From Demequina gelatinilytica (lineage in GTDB: Bacteria; Actinomycetota; Actinomycetes; Actinomycetales; Demequinaceae): DNA of 64,000 nucleotides. Position 1 is the first letter of the stretch, and each line of letters starts with the position of its first letter. The notes under the pieces were generated by a model. The model made no database searches. It had not been told where the DNA came from and saw only the letters and a list, made by a program, of their open reading frames with translations. The translations under genes were made by a program, and so were the position numbers. The stretch lies in assembly GCF_000971115.1 (NCBI RefSeq), contig NZ_BBLV01000005.1:160974-224973 (forward strand), given 5' to 3'. Shown in pieces: positions 9,579-18,742 of the stretch.

Positions 9579-10214
9579 TCACGCCGCCGCGTCGGCGGTC
9601 CGTGAGGGCTGCCGCGCGGCGACGCGGGCACCGTCCGTGGCGCCGTCCCGAGCCGCCTGGGCGATCCAGCGGTCGCGGCGCTCGTCGGAGGCATGGCGCG
9701 CCTCGGGCAGGCGCCGTACGCCGATGGTCTTGACGCCCACGTAGCCGAGCGTCGCGTACCGCATCGCGGAGACCATCGCGTCGCGGTAGACGATCGCGTT
9801 CCACCACGCCGGGGAGTCCATGGTGCACGTGAGGCGCGCGGTCTTCCCGGCCCACAGCTTCGCGGGTGCGCGATCCTCCTTGACGTACGCGACGCCGCTG
9901 ACGAACGCGCGGTCCACGAAGGCCTTGAACACGGCCGGATAGGTGCCCCACCACTGCGGGTAGAAGAACGCGAGGTGGTCGGACGCGCTGAGCGTGGCGA
10001 CCATGCGCGCCACCGCATCGTCCAGGTGGGCGAGATCGCCTCCCGGGGCCCGCAGGTCCGCGGGCGCCGACGGGTTCGGGGCGAAGCCGTGCTCAGCGAG
10101 GTCGATGACGCGGACCTCGGCGTGCGCCGACGCGGCATCCGCGTAGGCGCGCGCGAGGCGCGAGGTGAGGGTGTCGGGCAGCGGGTGGCCGATGACGACG
10201 GCGATGGTGCTCAT
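9579..10214 (-). CDS. Flavodoxin-like NAD(P)H oxidoreductase (NQO/YdeQ/MdaB-type)
   Basis: A 211-aa protein of the flavodoxin-like fold. It opens with IAVVIGHPLPDTLTSRLA (FMN/FAD phosphate-binding region) and carries FFYPQWWGTYPAVFKAFVDR, typical of quinone reductases of the NQO1/MdaB/KefF group. It probably reduces quinones or azo compounds by two electrons, as protection against electrophiles. Its ATG overlaps the stop of the marR-like gene by 4 nt, so the two are co-transcribed and the regulator probably responds to the enzyme's substrates. Confidence 0.8.
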   Translation of the reverse strand: MSTIAVVIGHPLPDTLTSRLARAYADAASAHAEVRVIDLAEHGFAPNPSAPADLRAPGGDLAHLDDAVARMVATLSASDHLAFFYPQWWGTYPAVFKAFVDRAFVSGVAYVKEDRAPAKLWAGKTARLTCTMDSPAWWNAIVYRDAMVSAMRYATLGYVGVKTIGVRRLPEARHASDERRDRWIAQAARDGATDGARVAARQPSRTADAAA

Positions 10215-10654
10215 GGCTGTTCTCCAGGGTCGGTCGGGAGCCCGAGCACGCGGGCGAGCGTGTCGAGCTGGTGGCGCAGGGCGAATTCGTCGAGCTCGGG
10301 GTGGAGCGTGAAGAGGTCGGAGAACTCCGCCTCGAGACGGGCGCCCGCGGAGGAGACGAGCTCGTAGGCGCGGGGCGTGGGGACGATGCGCAGCCGGCGC
10401 CCGTGATGGGGGTCCGGTTCCGCGGTGAGGTAACCGTCGCGCACCAGGGGCGGGATGCGCTTGCTCGCCGCGGCCTTCGACATGCCCGCGCCGCGCGCGA
10501 GGGAGGTCACGTCCGCGCCCGGCAGCGCGGCCGCGACGGCGAGGAAGCCGAACGTCGCGAACGTCACGCCGTGCTCGCGGCGCAGCAGATCGTCGGCGTA
10601 GGTGTCCATCGCGACGACGACGCGGTGGAGGAGGAAGGAGGTGGGTTCGCTCAC
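10211..10654 (-). CDS. MarR-family transcriptional regulator
   Basis: A 147-aa winged-helix protein: a dimerisation helix at the N-terminus, a recognition region VTSLARGAGMSKAAASKRIPPL, and the wing DPHHGRRLRIVPT. The start is GTG at 10652-10654; the nearer ATG at 10660-10662 runs into a stop after two codons. It is the first gene of a two-gene operon with the flavodoxin-like reductase. Two perfect palindromes lie right upstream, so self-repression relieved by a phenolic or quinone ligand is a good guess. Confidence 0.85.
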   Translation of the reverse strand: MSEPTSFLLHRVVVAMDTYADDLLRREHGVTFATFGFLAVAAALPGADVTSLARGAGMSKAAASKRIPPLVRDGYLTAEPDPHHGRRLRIVPTPRAYELVSSAGARLEAEFSDLFTLHPELDEFALRHQLDTLARVLGLPTDPGEQP

Positions 10655-10661
10655 GCCGCCA

Positions 10662-10699
10662 TGTCAACACGTTGACATCATTGTGTCAACTGGTTGACA
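10662..10699. promoter_or_regulatory. Tandem operators of the MarR regulator
   Basis: TGTCAACACGTTGACA (10662-10677) and TGTCAACTGGTTGACA (10684-10699) are perfect 6-4-6 inverted repeats with identical arms. Their centres are 22 bp apart, about two helix turns, so two dimers could bind the same face. The arms contain TTGACA on both strands, so binding should block the -35 of the marR operon and may affect folC copy 2. Confidence 0.85.
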
Positions 10700-10745
10700 A
10701 CATTCGTGCGTCGGGCCCGCGTGCCGCCGTGACAGACTTGTGGGC

Positions 10746-12143
10746 ATGACCGACCTTGACCTCGGTGGCCTGAGCCTCGAGGAGGCCGAGCGCGAGATCT
10801 ACGCGCACATCGTCTCCCGCAATCCCGAGCACGACTTCGAGCCCACCCTCGACCGCGTCCGTGAGGCGTGCGACCTGCTGGGCAGCCCGCAGCACGCCTA
10901 CAAGGTGATCCACCTCACCGGCACCAACGGCAAGACCTCCACGGCGCGCATGACCGGGTCGCTGGTGCGCGAGCACGGCCTGCGCACGGGTCTCTTCACG
11001 TCGCCGCACCTCACCACCGTGCGCGAGCGCATCCAGATCGACGGCGAGCCCATCTCGCAGGAGGACTTCGTCCGGCTGTGGCTGGACGTCGCACCCATCC
11101 TCCACATGGTCGACGTCCGCTCGGCGGCGAACGGCGGCCCGCGCATGAGCTTCTTCGAGGTGCTCGTGGTGCTCGCCTACGCGGCCTTCGCGGACGCGCC
11201 CGTCGACGTGGCGGTCATCGAGGTCGGGATGGGCGGCGTGTGGGACGCCACCAACGTGGCGGACGGAGACGTGGCCGTCATCACCCCGATCGGGCTCGAC
11301 CACCAGGAGTGGCTCGGCGACTCGCTCGCGGACATCGCGGCAGAGAAGGCCGGGATCATCAAGGACGGAGCCGCCGTGGTGCTCGCCCCGCAGTCCGCGT
11401 CCGTCGACCCTGTGCTCGATGCGGCGATCGAGGAGCGCGGCGCGCGCGCCTACCGCGAGGACGTCGACCTCGAGGTGGTCGAGCGCCAGCCGGGCGTCGG
11501 CGGTCAGCTGGTGACGCTCCGTACGCCCGCCGCCACCTACACGGACATCTTCGTCCCGCTCTACGGCCCGTACCAGGCCCACAACGCGCTGCTCGCGCTC
11601 GCGGCCACGGAGCTCCTGCTCGCCGACGGGGGAGCGCCCTCGTCGCTCGCGGGCGAGACCGTCGAGGCGGCCTTCGCGGCCGTGAGCTCGCCGGGACGCC
11701 TCGAGGCGGTGCGGACCGCGCCGCTCATCCTGGTGGACGCCGCGCACAACCCGCACGGCGTCGAGGCCATGGTCGAGGCCCTCGACGAGTCCTTCGCGTT
11801 CGAGACGCTCGTGGGCGTGGTCGGCATCCTGCGGGACAAGGACGCCGAGGGCATCCTCGCGGCGCTCGAGCCCGCGCTCGCGCATGTGGTGATCACCGCA
11901 TCGTCCTCTCCGCGCGCCATCCCCGTCGAGGAGCTCGCGCCGCTCGCGCGCGAGATCTTCGGAGAGGACCGCGTGACGGAGACCGAGGCGCTGCCCGACG
12001 CGATCGACGCCGCCGTGCAGCGCGCCGAGCGCGACAACGACCTGGGCGCCGGGGTGCTCGTGGTCGGGTCCATCACGCTCGTGGCCGATGCGCGCCTTCT
12101 GACCGGCGCGGACCGCCGCAAGGGGACGGGGAAGGCCCGATGA
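10746..12143 (+). CDS. folC: Folylpolyglutamate synthase/dihydrofolate synthase, canonical copy
   Basis: A 465-aa enzyme that adds glutamate to dihydropteroate and folates with ATP. It has GTNGKTST (P-loop), FTSPHL, MSFFEVL, GLDHQEWLGDS, EKAGIIK and DAAHNPHGVEAM, so every family motif is present, unlike the copy at 8063. It heads folC-DUF4233-membrane protein, an order shared with many actinobacteria next to ndk. The -10-like CAGACT (10733-10738) ends 7 nt before the ATG and no Shine-Dalgarno sequence exists, so the mRNA is probably leaderless. The next gene overlaps by ATGA. Confidence 0.92.
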   Translation: MTDLDLGGLSLEEAEREIYAHIVSRNPEHDFEPTLDRVREACDLLGSPQHAYKVIHLTGTNGKTSTARMTGSLVREHGLRTGLFTSPHLTTVRERIQIDGEPISQEDFVRLWLDVAPILHMVDVRSAANGGPRMSFFEVLVVLAYAAFADAPVDVAVIEVGMGGVWDATNVADGDVAVITPIGLDHQEWLGDSLADIAAEKAGIIKDGAAVVLAPQSASVDPVLDAAIEERGARAYREDVDLEVVERQPGVGGQLVTLRTPAATYTDIFVPLYGPYQAHNALLALAATELLLADGGAPSSLAGETVEAAFAAVSSPGRLEAVRTAPLILVDAAHNPHGVEAMVEALDESFAFETLVGVVGILRDKDAEGILAALEPALAHVVITASSSPRAIPVEELAPLAREIFGEDRVTETEALPDAIDAAVQRAERDNDLGAGVLVVGSITLVADARLLTGADRRKGTGKAR

Positions 12144-12538
12144 CCGCGCGCAAGAAGCGCTCCGCGCGGTTGACGTTCTGCCAGACCGTGCTCGCGCTCC
12201 AGTCGCTCGCCGCGTTCTTCGCCACGCTGGTCCTGTGGGGCCTCGACCGCGCGGGCGAGGTCTCCATCCCCGGCCCCGTGCTGTGGGGCGGCGGGCTAGG
12301 GATGGTGGTGCTGCTTGGGTACGCCGCCGGGCAGCAGAAGAGGCGCTGGGGGCTCGCGCTCGGCTGGGCCCTCCAGGTGCCGATGCTGCTCGGGGGGTTC
12401 ATCGAGCCCGACATCGCGGTCATCGGGGCGATGTTCCTGCTCACGTGGCTCGCCGGCGTGCGGCTCGGCGGCCGGATCGACCGCGAGCGCGCCGAGTACG
12501 ACGCCGCGGCGGAGGCCGCCGCGGGCGAGGTGGCGTGA
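12140..12538 (+). CDS. DUF4233 membrane protein
   Basis: A 132-aa protein with a basic N-terminus and about four membrane helices (roughly 12-30, 42-60, 68-85 and 90-108), ending in an acidic Ala-rich cytoplasmic tail. DUF4233 proteins sit between folC and ndk across Actinobacteria; the function is unknown. The start ATG overlaps the folC stop (ATGA), and its own stop overlaps the next start, so translation is coupled across the trio. Confidence 0.8.
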   Translation: MTARKKRSARLTFCQTVLALQSLAAFFATLVLWGLDRAGEVSIPGPVLWGGGLGMVVLLGYAAGQQKRRWGLALGWALQVPMLLGGFIEPDIAVIGAMFLLTWLAGVRLGGRIDRERAEYDAAAEAAAGEVA

Positions 12539-12981
12539 GCGGCTTCCTGTGGCGCATGGGCGGCGCCCTCGCGCTCGGCCTGCTGGGGCTCACGCTGGTC
12601 TTCTGGCAGCTCGAGCACGCGCAGCTCTACGCCTTCGCCGGTCTGGGGCGTCCGTCGCCCGCGGTGTACGCGCTGCTGTTCGCGGGCCTGCTCGCCCTCA
12701 ACGTCGCGGTCTTCTACGCGCTCACGCGGTGGTCGCGGTTCGTGCGGGAGCACCCGGACACGCGTCAGCTCCCGCCGTGGTTCCTCATCGGGATCGCCGT
12801 CGTGTGCGGCGGTGTGCTGGTCACCGGGATCGCGGTGCACGCCGGCTACCTGCGCTCGCTCGATCCGCTGCCCATGACCATCAGCCAGGGCTTCGTCGCG
12901 TTCGAGGCCGTGTTCGCGGGCCTCGCGCTGGTCCCGCTGGTGCTGCTCGCGGTGCGATGGTCGACGGGCTACCGGCGCTGA
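12535..12981 (+). CDS. Four-helix membrane protein of unknown function
   Basis: A 148-aa protein with a GTG start that overlaps the DUF4233 stop by 4 nt. Hydrophobic segments lie at about 7-25, 41-62, 84-105 and 121-141. Between helices 2 and 3 is a charged loop (FVREHPDTRQ). I recognise no motif. Its place in the folC-DUF4233 operon is the only clue to its role. Confidence 0.7.
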   Translation: MSGFLWRMGGALALGLLGLTLVFWQLEHAQLYAFAGLGRPSPAVYALLFAGLLALNVAVFYALTRWSRFVREHPDTRQLPPWFLIGIAVVCGGVLVTGIAVHAGYLRSLDPLPMTISQGFVAFEAVFAGLALVPLVLLAVRWSTGYRR

Positions 12982-12985
12982 GCCG

Positions 12986-13504
12986 TCAGACGACCACGAC
13001 CGACGTCACCTCGTAGCCCTCGAGCGCCTCGCGACCCGGCAGCGCGCCGATCTCGATGAGGAAGCTGAAGCGCACCGAGGCGGCGCCGCCGCGCTCGAGC
13101 ATCTCCGCCACCGCCCGGGCGGTGCCGCCCGTCGCGAGGACGTCGTCGATCACCAGCACGTGGCGGCCCTCGACGGATCCCGCGCTCACGGCGAGGTCGC
13201 GCGCGCCGTACTCGATCTCCGCGGTGGACTCGAGCAGGTCGGTGCCGGGCATCTTGCCCTTCTTGCGGACCATCGCCATGCCCACGTCGAGCGTCTGCGC
13301 GACCACGGGAGCGAAGATGAAGCCGCGCGCGTCCACGCCGGCCACGATGTCCACCGTGGCGTCGCTGGGCGGCATCAGCTGGATGCACGCCTCGCGGAAG
13401 CGCTCCGGGCTCGCAAGGATGGGCGCGATGTCGTAGAAGAGGATGCCCTCGACGGGGAAGTCGGGATACGTGTCGAAGTCGTCGAGCGTGATCACGGGGT
13501 CCAT
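12986..13504 (-). CDS. apt: Adenine phosphoribosyltransferase
   Basis: A 172-aa enzyme that salvages adenine to AMP with PRPP. The N-terminal FPVEGILFYDIAPIL matches the Apt hood region (FPxxGIxFxDI), and VLVIDDVLATGGTA is the PRPP-binding loop. Size is normal for Apt. It reads toward the folC operon and away from ndk, its nucleotide-metabolism neighbour. The ATG at 13502-13504 is the only start that keeps the family N-terminus. Confidence 0.92.
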   Translation of the reverse strand: MDPVITLDDFDTYPDFPVEGILFYDIAPILASPERFREACIQLMPPSDATVDIVAGVDARGFIFAPVVAQTLDVGMAMVRKKGKMPGTDLLESTAEIEYGARDLAVSAGSVEGRHVLVIDDVLATGGTARAVAEMLERGGAASVRFSFLIEIGALPGREALEGYEVTSVVVV

Positions 13505-13570
13505 CCTGTCACGCACGCAGCGGGCCGACCCCCGGCGCCGCACCGGGTCCCACCCGCTAGGCTCCGTGCC

Positions 13571-13990
13571 ATGACGGAACGCACCCTCATCCTGGTCAAG
13601 CCGGACGGAGTGAAGCGCGCGCTGTCGGGGGAGGTCCTCCGACGCATCGAGGCGAAGGGCTACACGCTGGTCGCGGTGGAGCTGCGCAAGGCGACCCCCG
13701 AGCTGCTCGCGGACCACTACGCGGAGCACGTGGGCAAGCCCTTCTACGACCCGTTGGTCGAGTTCATGCTGTCCGGACAGGTGCTCGCCGTCGTCGCCGA
13801 GGGTCAGCGCGTCATCGAGGGCTTCCGCTCGCTCGCCGGCGCCACCGATCCGACCGTGGCCGCACCGGGCACCATCCGCGGCGACCTCGCCCGTCAGTGG
13901 GACCTGCCGGTGATCCACAACATCGTGCACGGCTCGGACTCGCCCGAGTCCGCCGAGCGCGAGATCGGCATCTGGTTCCCGGGCCTGTAA
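13571..13990 (+). CDS. ndk: Nucleoside diphosphate kinase
   Basis: A 139-aa enzyme that moves the terminal phosphate from ATP to nucleoside diphosphates. It begins ERTLILVKPDGVKR and has the catalytic His in HNIVHGSDSPESAEREI. The length is the family norm. TAGGCT (13558-13563) ends 7 nt before the ATG without a Shine-Dalgarno sequence, so a leaderless message is likely. The gene follows apt divergently and the folC group. Confidence 0.96.
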   Translation: MTERTLILVKPDGVKRALSGEVLRRIEAKGYTLVAVELRKATPELLADHYAEHVGKPFYDPLVEFMLSGQVLAVVAEGQRVIEGFRSLAGATDPTVAAPGTIRGDLARQWDLPVIHNIVHGSDSPESAEREIGIWFPGL

Positions 13991-14070
13991 GGTCTCGCAC
14001 ACCCGCGGCCGCGGCGTGCCTCGCGCGCACGCCGGGCTGCTCGCCGTCCCGTCCCCCCCGGAAGGTCCTG

Positions 14071-14664
14071 ATGCGCACCACCGCCGAGCACGCCCTCGAG
14101 CGCGGCCTCTTCGCCACCCGCTGGCTCCTCGCCCCCATGTACGTGGGCCTCGTCGCAGGCCTGGGGGTGGTGCTGGTGAAGTTCTTCCTCGAGCTGTGGC
14201 ACCTCATCTCCGAGTTCTCGCTCGAGAGCGAGGCCGACGAGATCACGGTCGCGATCCTGTCGCTCATCGACATCGCGCTGCTGGGCAACCTCGTGGTCAT
14301 CGTCATCTTCGCGGGCTACGAGAACTTCGTGTCGAAGATCGAGGCCGCGAAGGGCAACGAGGACCGTCCGTCGTGGATGGGGCACGTCGACTTCTCGGGC
14401 CTCAAGATGAAGCTCATCGGCTCGCTGGTCGCGATCTCGGTGATCCTGCTGCTCAAGGACTTCGTCGCGATCGACGGCAAGGGCGAGGACGCGGACTACA
14501 CCTCCGTGGCGTGGCGCATCGGGCTGCACTTCACGTTCGTGCTGTCGGGCGTCCTGTTCGCGATCATGGACTACTGGGGCGCCAAGCGTCAGGTGCTGCT
14601 CGCGGACGCCCACGCGCACCACCCGGAGCTCGAGGACACGGAGATGGACCGCGTCACGCCGTAG
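14071..14664 (+). CDS. YqhA-like (UPF0114) membrane protein
   Basis: A 197-aa protein with three or four membrane helices (about 18-40, 62-83, 111-128 and 145-165). It has the features of the TIGR00645/YqhA family: RWLLAPMYVGL, a conserved LIDIALLGNLVVIVIFAGYENFVSK block and an amphipathic loop that follows. Function is unknown; E. coli YqhA is a small inner-membrane protein. It appears to be a single gene between ndk and smc. The ATG at 14071 follows GGAAGG at 14060-14065. Confidence 0.8.
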   Translation: MRTTAEHALERGLFATRWLLAPMYVGLVAGLGVVLVKFFLELWHLISEFSLESEADEITVAILSLIDIALLGNLVVIVIFAGYENFVSKIEAAKGNEDRPSWMGHVDFSGLKMKLIGSLVAISVILLLKDFVAIDGKGEDADYTSVAWRIGLHFTFVLSGVLFAIMDYWGAKRQVLLADAHAHHPELEDTEMDRVTP

Positions 14665-14724
14665 CCGGAGGGCGCCGGTCGCGCCTCGGCTGAGCGGGGG
14701 AGCGCCTGCCCTACACTCGCACCC

Positions 14725-17700
14725 ATGCATCTCAAGACGCTGACGCTGCGAGGCTTCAAGTCCTTCGCGTCGGCGACGACCCTCGAGTTCGAGCCGGGTG
14801 TCACGTGCGTGGTCGGGCCGAACGGTTCCGGCAAGTCCAACGTGGTGGACGCGCTCGCGTGGGTGATGGGCGAGCAGGGCGCGAAGACCCTGCGCGGCGG
14901 GCAGATGGCGGACGTCATCTTCGCCGGCACGTCGGGGCGCGCCCCGCTGGGCCGCGCGGAGGTCTCGCTCACCATCGACAACACCGACGGCGCGCTCCCG
15001 ATCGACTACACCGAGGTCACCATCAGCCGCACGCTGTTCCGCAGCGGCGGCTCGGAGTACGCCATCAACGGCTCCGCATGCCGTCTGCTGGACATCCAGG
15101 ACCTGCTCTCCGACAGCGGCCTGGGCCGCGAGATGCATGTGATCGTGGGTCAGGGCCAGCTCGACGCCGTGCTGCGTGCGACCCCCGAGGACCGCCGCCA
15201 CTTCATCGAGGAGGCGGCCGGCATCCTCAAGCACCGCCGCCGCAAGGACAAGGCGCTGCGCAAGCTCGACTCGATGCAGGCCAACCTCACGCGCGTGCAG
15301 GACCTCACGGGGGAGATCCGCCGCCAGCTCGGTCCGCTGGGCAAGCAGGCCGAGGTCGCCCGCCAGGCGCAGCGCATCCAGGTCGACGTCCGCGATGCGC
15401 GTTCGCGCCTGCTCGCGGACGACATCGCGACGCTCACCGAGTCGATGTCCAAGGACAAGGCCGATGAGACGGCTCTGCTCGAACGGCGCGCGACCGTCGA
15501 GAAGGCGCTCGCGGAGGCGCGCGACCAGCTCGCCGAGCTCGAGCGTCACGCGGCGGAGGCCGCTCCCGCTCTCACCCGGGCGAACGACATCTTCTACCGC
15601 CTCAGCGCGATCCGTGAGCGCCTGCGCAACCTCCACACCCTCGCGGAGGAGCGCGTGCGGATGCTGGGGACGCAGACCGATGCGGCGCCGCCCACCGACC
15701 TTGTCGACCTCGACGAGCAGGTCGAGCGCGCGAAGGCGGCACGCGCCGAGCTCGAGGCCGAGGTGGCTGCGGCCGCCGATGCGCTCGAGGCGGCGATCGA
15801 GGCGCGCAAGGATGCCGAGGACACGGCGTTCCAGTCGGACCGCCACCACGCGAACCTGCTGCGCTCGGTCGCCGACCGCCGCGAGGGCGTCGCGCGCCTC
15901 GCCGGCCAGGTCGCCGCGAAGCGCTCGCGCGTCGAGTCCGCCGAGGCGGAGATCGGGCGCCTTGAGGAGCAGCTCGCGGCGGCGGAGCGTCGCGCGCACG
16001 ATGCGACGGCCGAGTTCCAGCACGTCGAGACCTCGGTCGCGGCGGTCGAGCCCGGCGAGCAGGACCTCGACGTCCAGCACGAGGCCGCGACGCAGGAGTG
16101 GGAGGCCGCCAAGACGGCCGTCGCCGAGCTCAAGGACGCGGTCCACCACGCGAGGCGCGAGCGCGACACGTGGGCGGCCCGCGGCGAGGCCCTCGAGCTC
16201 TCCCTGGTGCGCAAGGACGGCGCGGGTGCGCTGCTGGCGAGCGGCACGCGCGCGGTCATGGGCACGGTCGCCTCGCTCATCGAGGTGGGCGGCGATGCGG
16301 AGGACGCGATCGCCGCCGCGCTGGGCCCGCTCGCGGATGCCCTCGCGGTCGCGACGGTCGAGGACGCCGTGGACGCGATCCGCTGGCTGCGCGACGAAGA
16401 TGCCGGGCGCGCCCGCTTCCTGGTCGCCGACCCCTCCGCGCGTGCCGAGAACCCGGCGGTCGAGCTCCCGGAGGGATCCGCCTGGGCGACCGACCTCGTG
16501 TCGGGGCCGTCGGGACTGGTCGACACCGTCCGTGCGCTCGTCGCGGGCGTCGCGGTGGTCGAGGACCTTGCGGCGGCGCGAGCGCTCGTCTCGGCGCATC
16601 GTGAGGTCACGGCCGTCACGCGCCGTGGCGATGTCCTGGGCGGGCGCACCGCATCGGGTGGCGCCGGCGACGCTCCGAGCGTGATCCACATGCAGGCGGC
16701 CTACGACGATGCGCGCGACAAGCGCGATGCGGCAGCAGCCGAGCTGGAGAAGGCGCAGGCGCGCCTCGCCGATGCGGAGACGGCGGAGTCGGAGGCGCGC
16801 GGTCTGCACGAGCGCACGCTCGCCCGCCTCACCGAGGCCGATGCGAAGGTCGCCGCCGTGGCCGACCAGCTGAGCCGTCTGGGCGCGGAGGCGCGTGCGG
16901 CCAAGGCCGAGGTCGAACGCTTCACGGTCCAGCTCGACCAGGCGAGGGAGCGCCTGGCGACGGACGAGGACGAGCTCGCGAGCCTCACCGAGCGCCTCGG
17001 AGCCGCGCAGGCCGAGCCGGAGCAGTTCGAGTCGGACACCCGCGAGGCGCAGGAGCGTCGCGACGCCGACGAGGCAGCTGCGCGGGACGCGCGTTCCAAG
17101 GAGACCGAGGCACGCCTCGCCCTGCGCACCTCGGAGGAGCGGGCCCGAGCCCTCGCGAGCCGCGCCGAGAGCCTCGAGCGTGCGGCCGTGGCCGAGCGCG
17201 AGGCCCGTGCGCGAGCCGAGGCGGCGGCCGCACGTCGCGAGCTGCAGGCCCAGGCGGCGCGTGAGGTGATCGCGGGCAGCCGCGACGCGATCGCGCTCAT
17301 CGACGTGTCGGTGCAGCATGCTGACGACAACCGGGCGGCCGTCGAGGCCCAGCGCGCCGAGCGCACCGGCACCCTCGCCCAGGTCCGCCGCGCGGTCGAC
17401 GACCTCTCGACCGAGCACTCCCGCCTCACGGACGACGCTCACCGCGACGAGGTCGCGCGTGCCGAGCAGAACGTGCGGCTCGAGCAGATGCGCCAGCGCG
17501 CGGTGGACGAGCTGGGCGTGGACCCCGACCGCCTGGTCGAGGAGTACGGCCCGCACCTGGGAGTGCCCGTGGTCGACGCGGATGCGGACCCGGAGGGGGA
17601 GCCGGAGACCGTCCCGTACGTGAGGGAGCAGCAGGAGAAGCGCCTGCGTCAGGCCGAGCGCGCCATGAACCAGCTGGGGCGCGTCAACCCGCTCGCGCTC

Positions 17701-18282
17701 GAGGAGTTCGCGGCGCTGGAGGAGCGTCACAAGTTCCTCACCGACCAGCTCGCGGATATCAAGCGCTCGCGCGAGGACCTGCTCACCATCGTCAAGGAGA
17801 TCGACGAGCGCGTCGAGGTGATCTTCGCGGAGGCGTTCGCGGACACCGCGGCGCAGTTCGACCGCGTGTTCCCGCGCCTGTTCCCCGGGGGGGAGGGCCG
17901 GCTGGTCCTGACGGACCCGGCGAACATGCTCACCACCGGCATCGAGGTCGAGGCCCGTCCCGCAGGCAAGAAGGTCAAGCGCCTGTCGCTGCTGTCGGGC
18001 GGCGAGCGCTCGCTCACCGCGGTCGCCCTGCTGGTGTCGATCTTCAAGGCGCGTCCCAGCCCGTTCTACGTGATGGACGAGGTCGAGGCCGCGCTCGACG
18101 ACGTCAACCTGGGACGCCTGCTGGAGATCTTCCGCGAGCTCCAGGAGGACTCGCAGCTCATCGTCATCACGCACCAGAAGCGCACCATGGAGATCGCCGA
18201 CGCGCTCTACGGCGTCACCATGCGCGGCGACGGTGTCACCACGGTCATCAGCCAGCGCCTGCGGGACGACGCCTCCGTCTGA
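14725..18282 (+). CDS. smc: Chromosome segregation protein SMC
   Basis: The 1185-aa ATPase condenses and aligns DNA. Walker A GPNGSGKSN lies at about residues 32-40, two long coiled-coil arms flank a hinge at roughly 500-680, and the ABC signature LSGGERSLTA and Walker B FYVMDEVEAALDD are near 1090-1125. The length is typical. The coiled-coil regions are very rich in Glu, Ala and Arg. TACACT (14712-14717) ends 7 nt before the ATG with no Shine-Dalgarno sequence, a leaderless arrangement. ftsY follows after one small gene, the order usual in actinobacteria. No scpA or scpB is in the window. Confidence 0.97.
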   Translation: MHLKTLTLRGFKSFASATTLEFEPGVTCVVGPNGSGKSNVVDALAWVMGEQGAKTLRGGQMADVIFAGTSGRAPLGRAEVSLTIDNTDGALPIDYTEVTISRTLFRSGGSEYAINGSACRLLDIQDLLSDSGLGREMHVIVGQGQLDAVLRATPEDRRHFIEEAAGILKHRRRKDKALRKLDSMQANLTRVQDLTGEIRRQLGPLGKQAEVARQAQRIQVDVRDARSRLLADDIATLTESMSKDKADETALLERRATVEKALAEARDQLAELERHAAEAAPALTRANDIFYRLSAIRERLRNLHTLAEERVRMLGTQTDAAPPTDLVDLDEQVERAKAARAELEAEVAAAADALEAAIEARKDAEDTAFQSDRHHANLLRSVADRREGVARLAGQVAAKRSRVESAEAEIGRLEEQLAAAERRAHDATAEFQHVETSVAAVEPGEQDLDVQHEAATQEWEAAKTAVAELKDAVHHARRERDTWAARGEALELSLVRKDGAGALLASGTRAVMGTVASLIEVGGDAEDAIAAALGPLADALAVATVEDAVDAIRWLRDEDAGRARFLVADPSARAENPAVELPEGSAWATDLVSGPSGLVDTVRALVAGVAVVEDLAAARALVSAHREVTAVTRRGDVLGGRTASGGAGDAPSVIHMQAAYDDARDKRDAAAAELEKAQARLADAETAESEARGLHERTLARLTEADAKVAAVADQLSRLGAEARAAKAEVERFTVQLDQARERLATDEDELASLTERLGAAQAEPEQFESDTREAQERRDADEAAARDARSKETEARLALRTSEERARALASRAESLERAAVAEREARARAEAAAARRELQAQAAREVIAGSRDAIALIDVSVQHADDNRAAVEAQRAERTGTLAQVRRAVDDLSTEHSRLTDDAHRDEVARAEQNVRLEQMRQRAVDELGVDPDRLVEEYGPHLGVPVVDADADPEGEPETVPYVREQQEKRLRQAERAMNQLGRVNPLALEEFAALEERHKFLTDQLADIKRSREDLLTIVKEIDERVEVIFAEAFADTAAQFDRVFPRLFPGGEGRLVLTDPANMLTTGIEVEARPAGKKVKRLSLLSGGERSLTAVALLVSIFKARPSPFYVMDEVEAALDDVNLGRLLEIFRELQEDSQLIVITHQKRTMEIADALYGVTMRGDGVTTVISQRLRDDASV

Positions 18283-18437
18283 CCTGCCTGCTATCCCGCT
18301 GATGTGCGGGTGTCGGGAAACTTCCACGCCCGTCGCACGTTAATCAGCCGGACGCCGACGAGCATTCGTCGGACTTGTCCGATCTGTACGGATGCGGCAC
18401 CATGCTCTGGCACGGGACCGGCGACGGAGGGAGCGGG

Positions 18438-18695
18438 ATGTTCAGCCAGATGGAGGGGACCCTCGTGGTCGCCGGGATCATCGCCCTCATCGTTTTCGCA
18501 GCGGCGTTCGCCGCGGAGGGCCGCGGGCGCCGGGTGGTCCGCCTGATGCTGGGCGTCGAGGAGCGGCGGCCCGTGGCCGAGCACCTGTACGACGAGCTGG
18601 AGCGCCCCGCGGCGACGCTCGACGTGGTCGGCGAGCTCGGCCGGGAGACCGCCTCGATCCCCGTGGTCGCCCCGAACGTGCGCCACCGCCACTGA
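18438..18695 (+). CDS. Small membrane protein of unknown function
   Basis: An 85-aa product: one helix (about 8-25, TLVVAGIIALIVFAAAFAA) followed by a cytoplasmic Arg/Glu-rich segment. The ATG at 18438 is preceded by GGAGGGAG, which decides between it and the ATG at 18402. I recognise no family. It sits between smc and ftsY, and the stretch before it (18283-18437) contains a short hairpin (CCCGC with GCGGG at 18296-18311). Confidence 0.55.
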   Translation: MFSQMEGTLVVAGIIALIVFAAAFAAEGRGRRVVRLMLGVEERRPVAEHLYDELERPAATLDVVGELGRETASIPVVAPNVRHRH

Positions 18696-18742
18696 ACCCC
18701 CGGCGGGGCCGGGACGGGCATCCGCCACCGACCTGAGAGACT

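Noticed and set aside
13894..18327. A 1477-codon open frame antisense to smc
   Set aside because: Long antisense frames are expected in very high-G+C genes. This one is Arg/Leu/Asp-rich, mirrors the smc codons and shows no protein motif or start signal.
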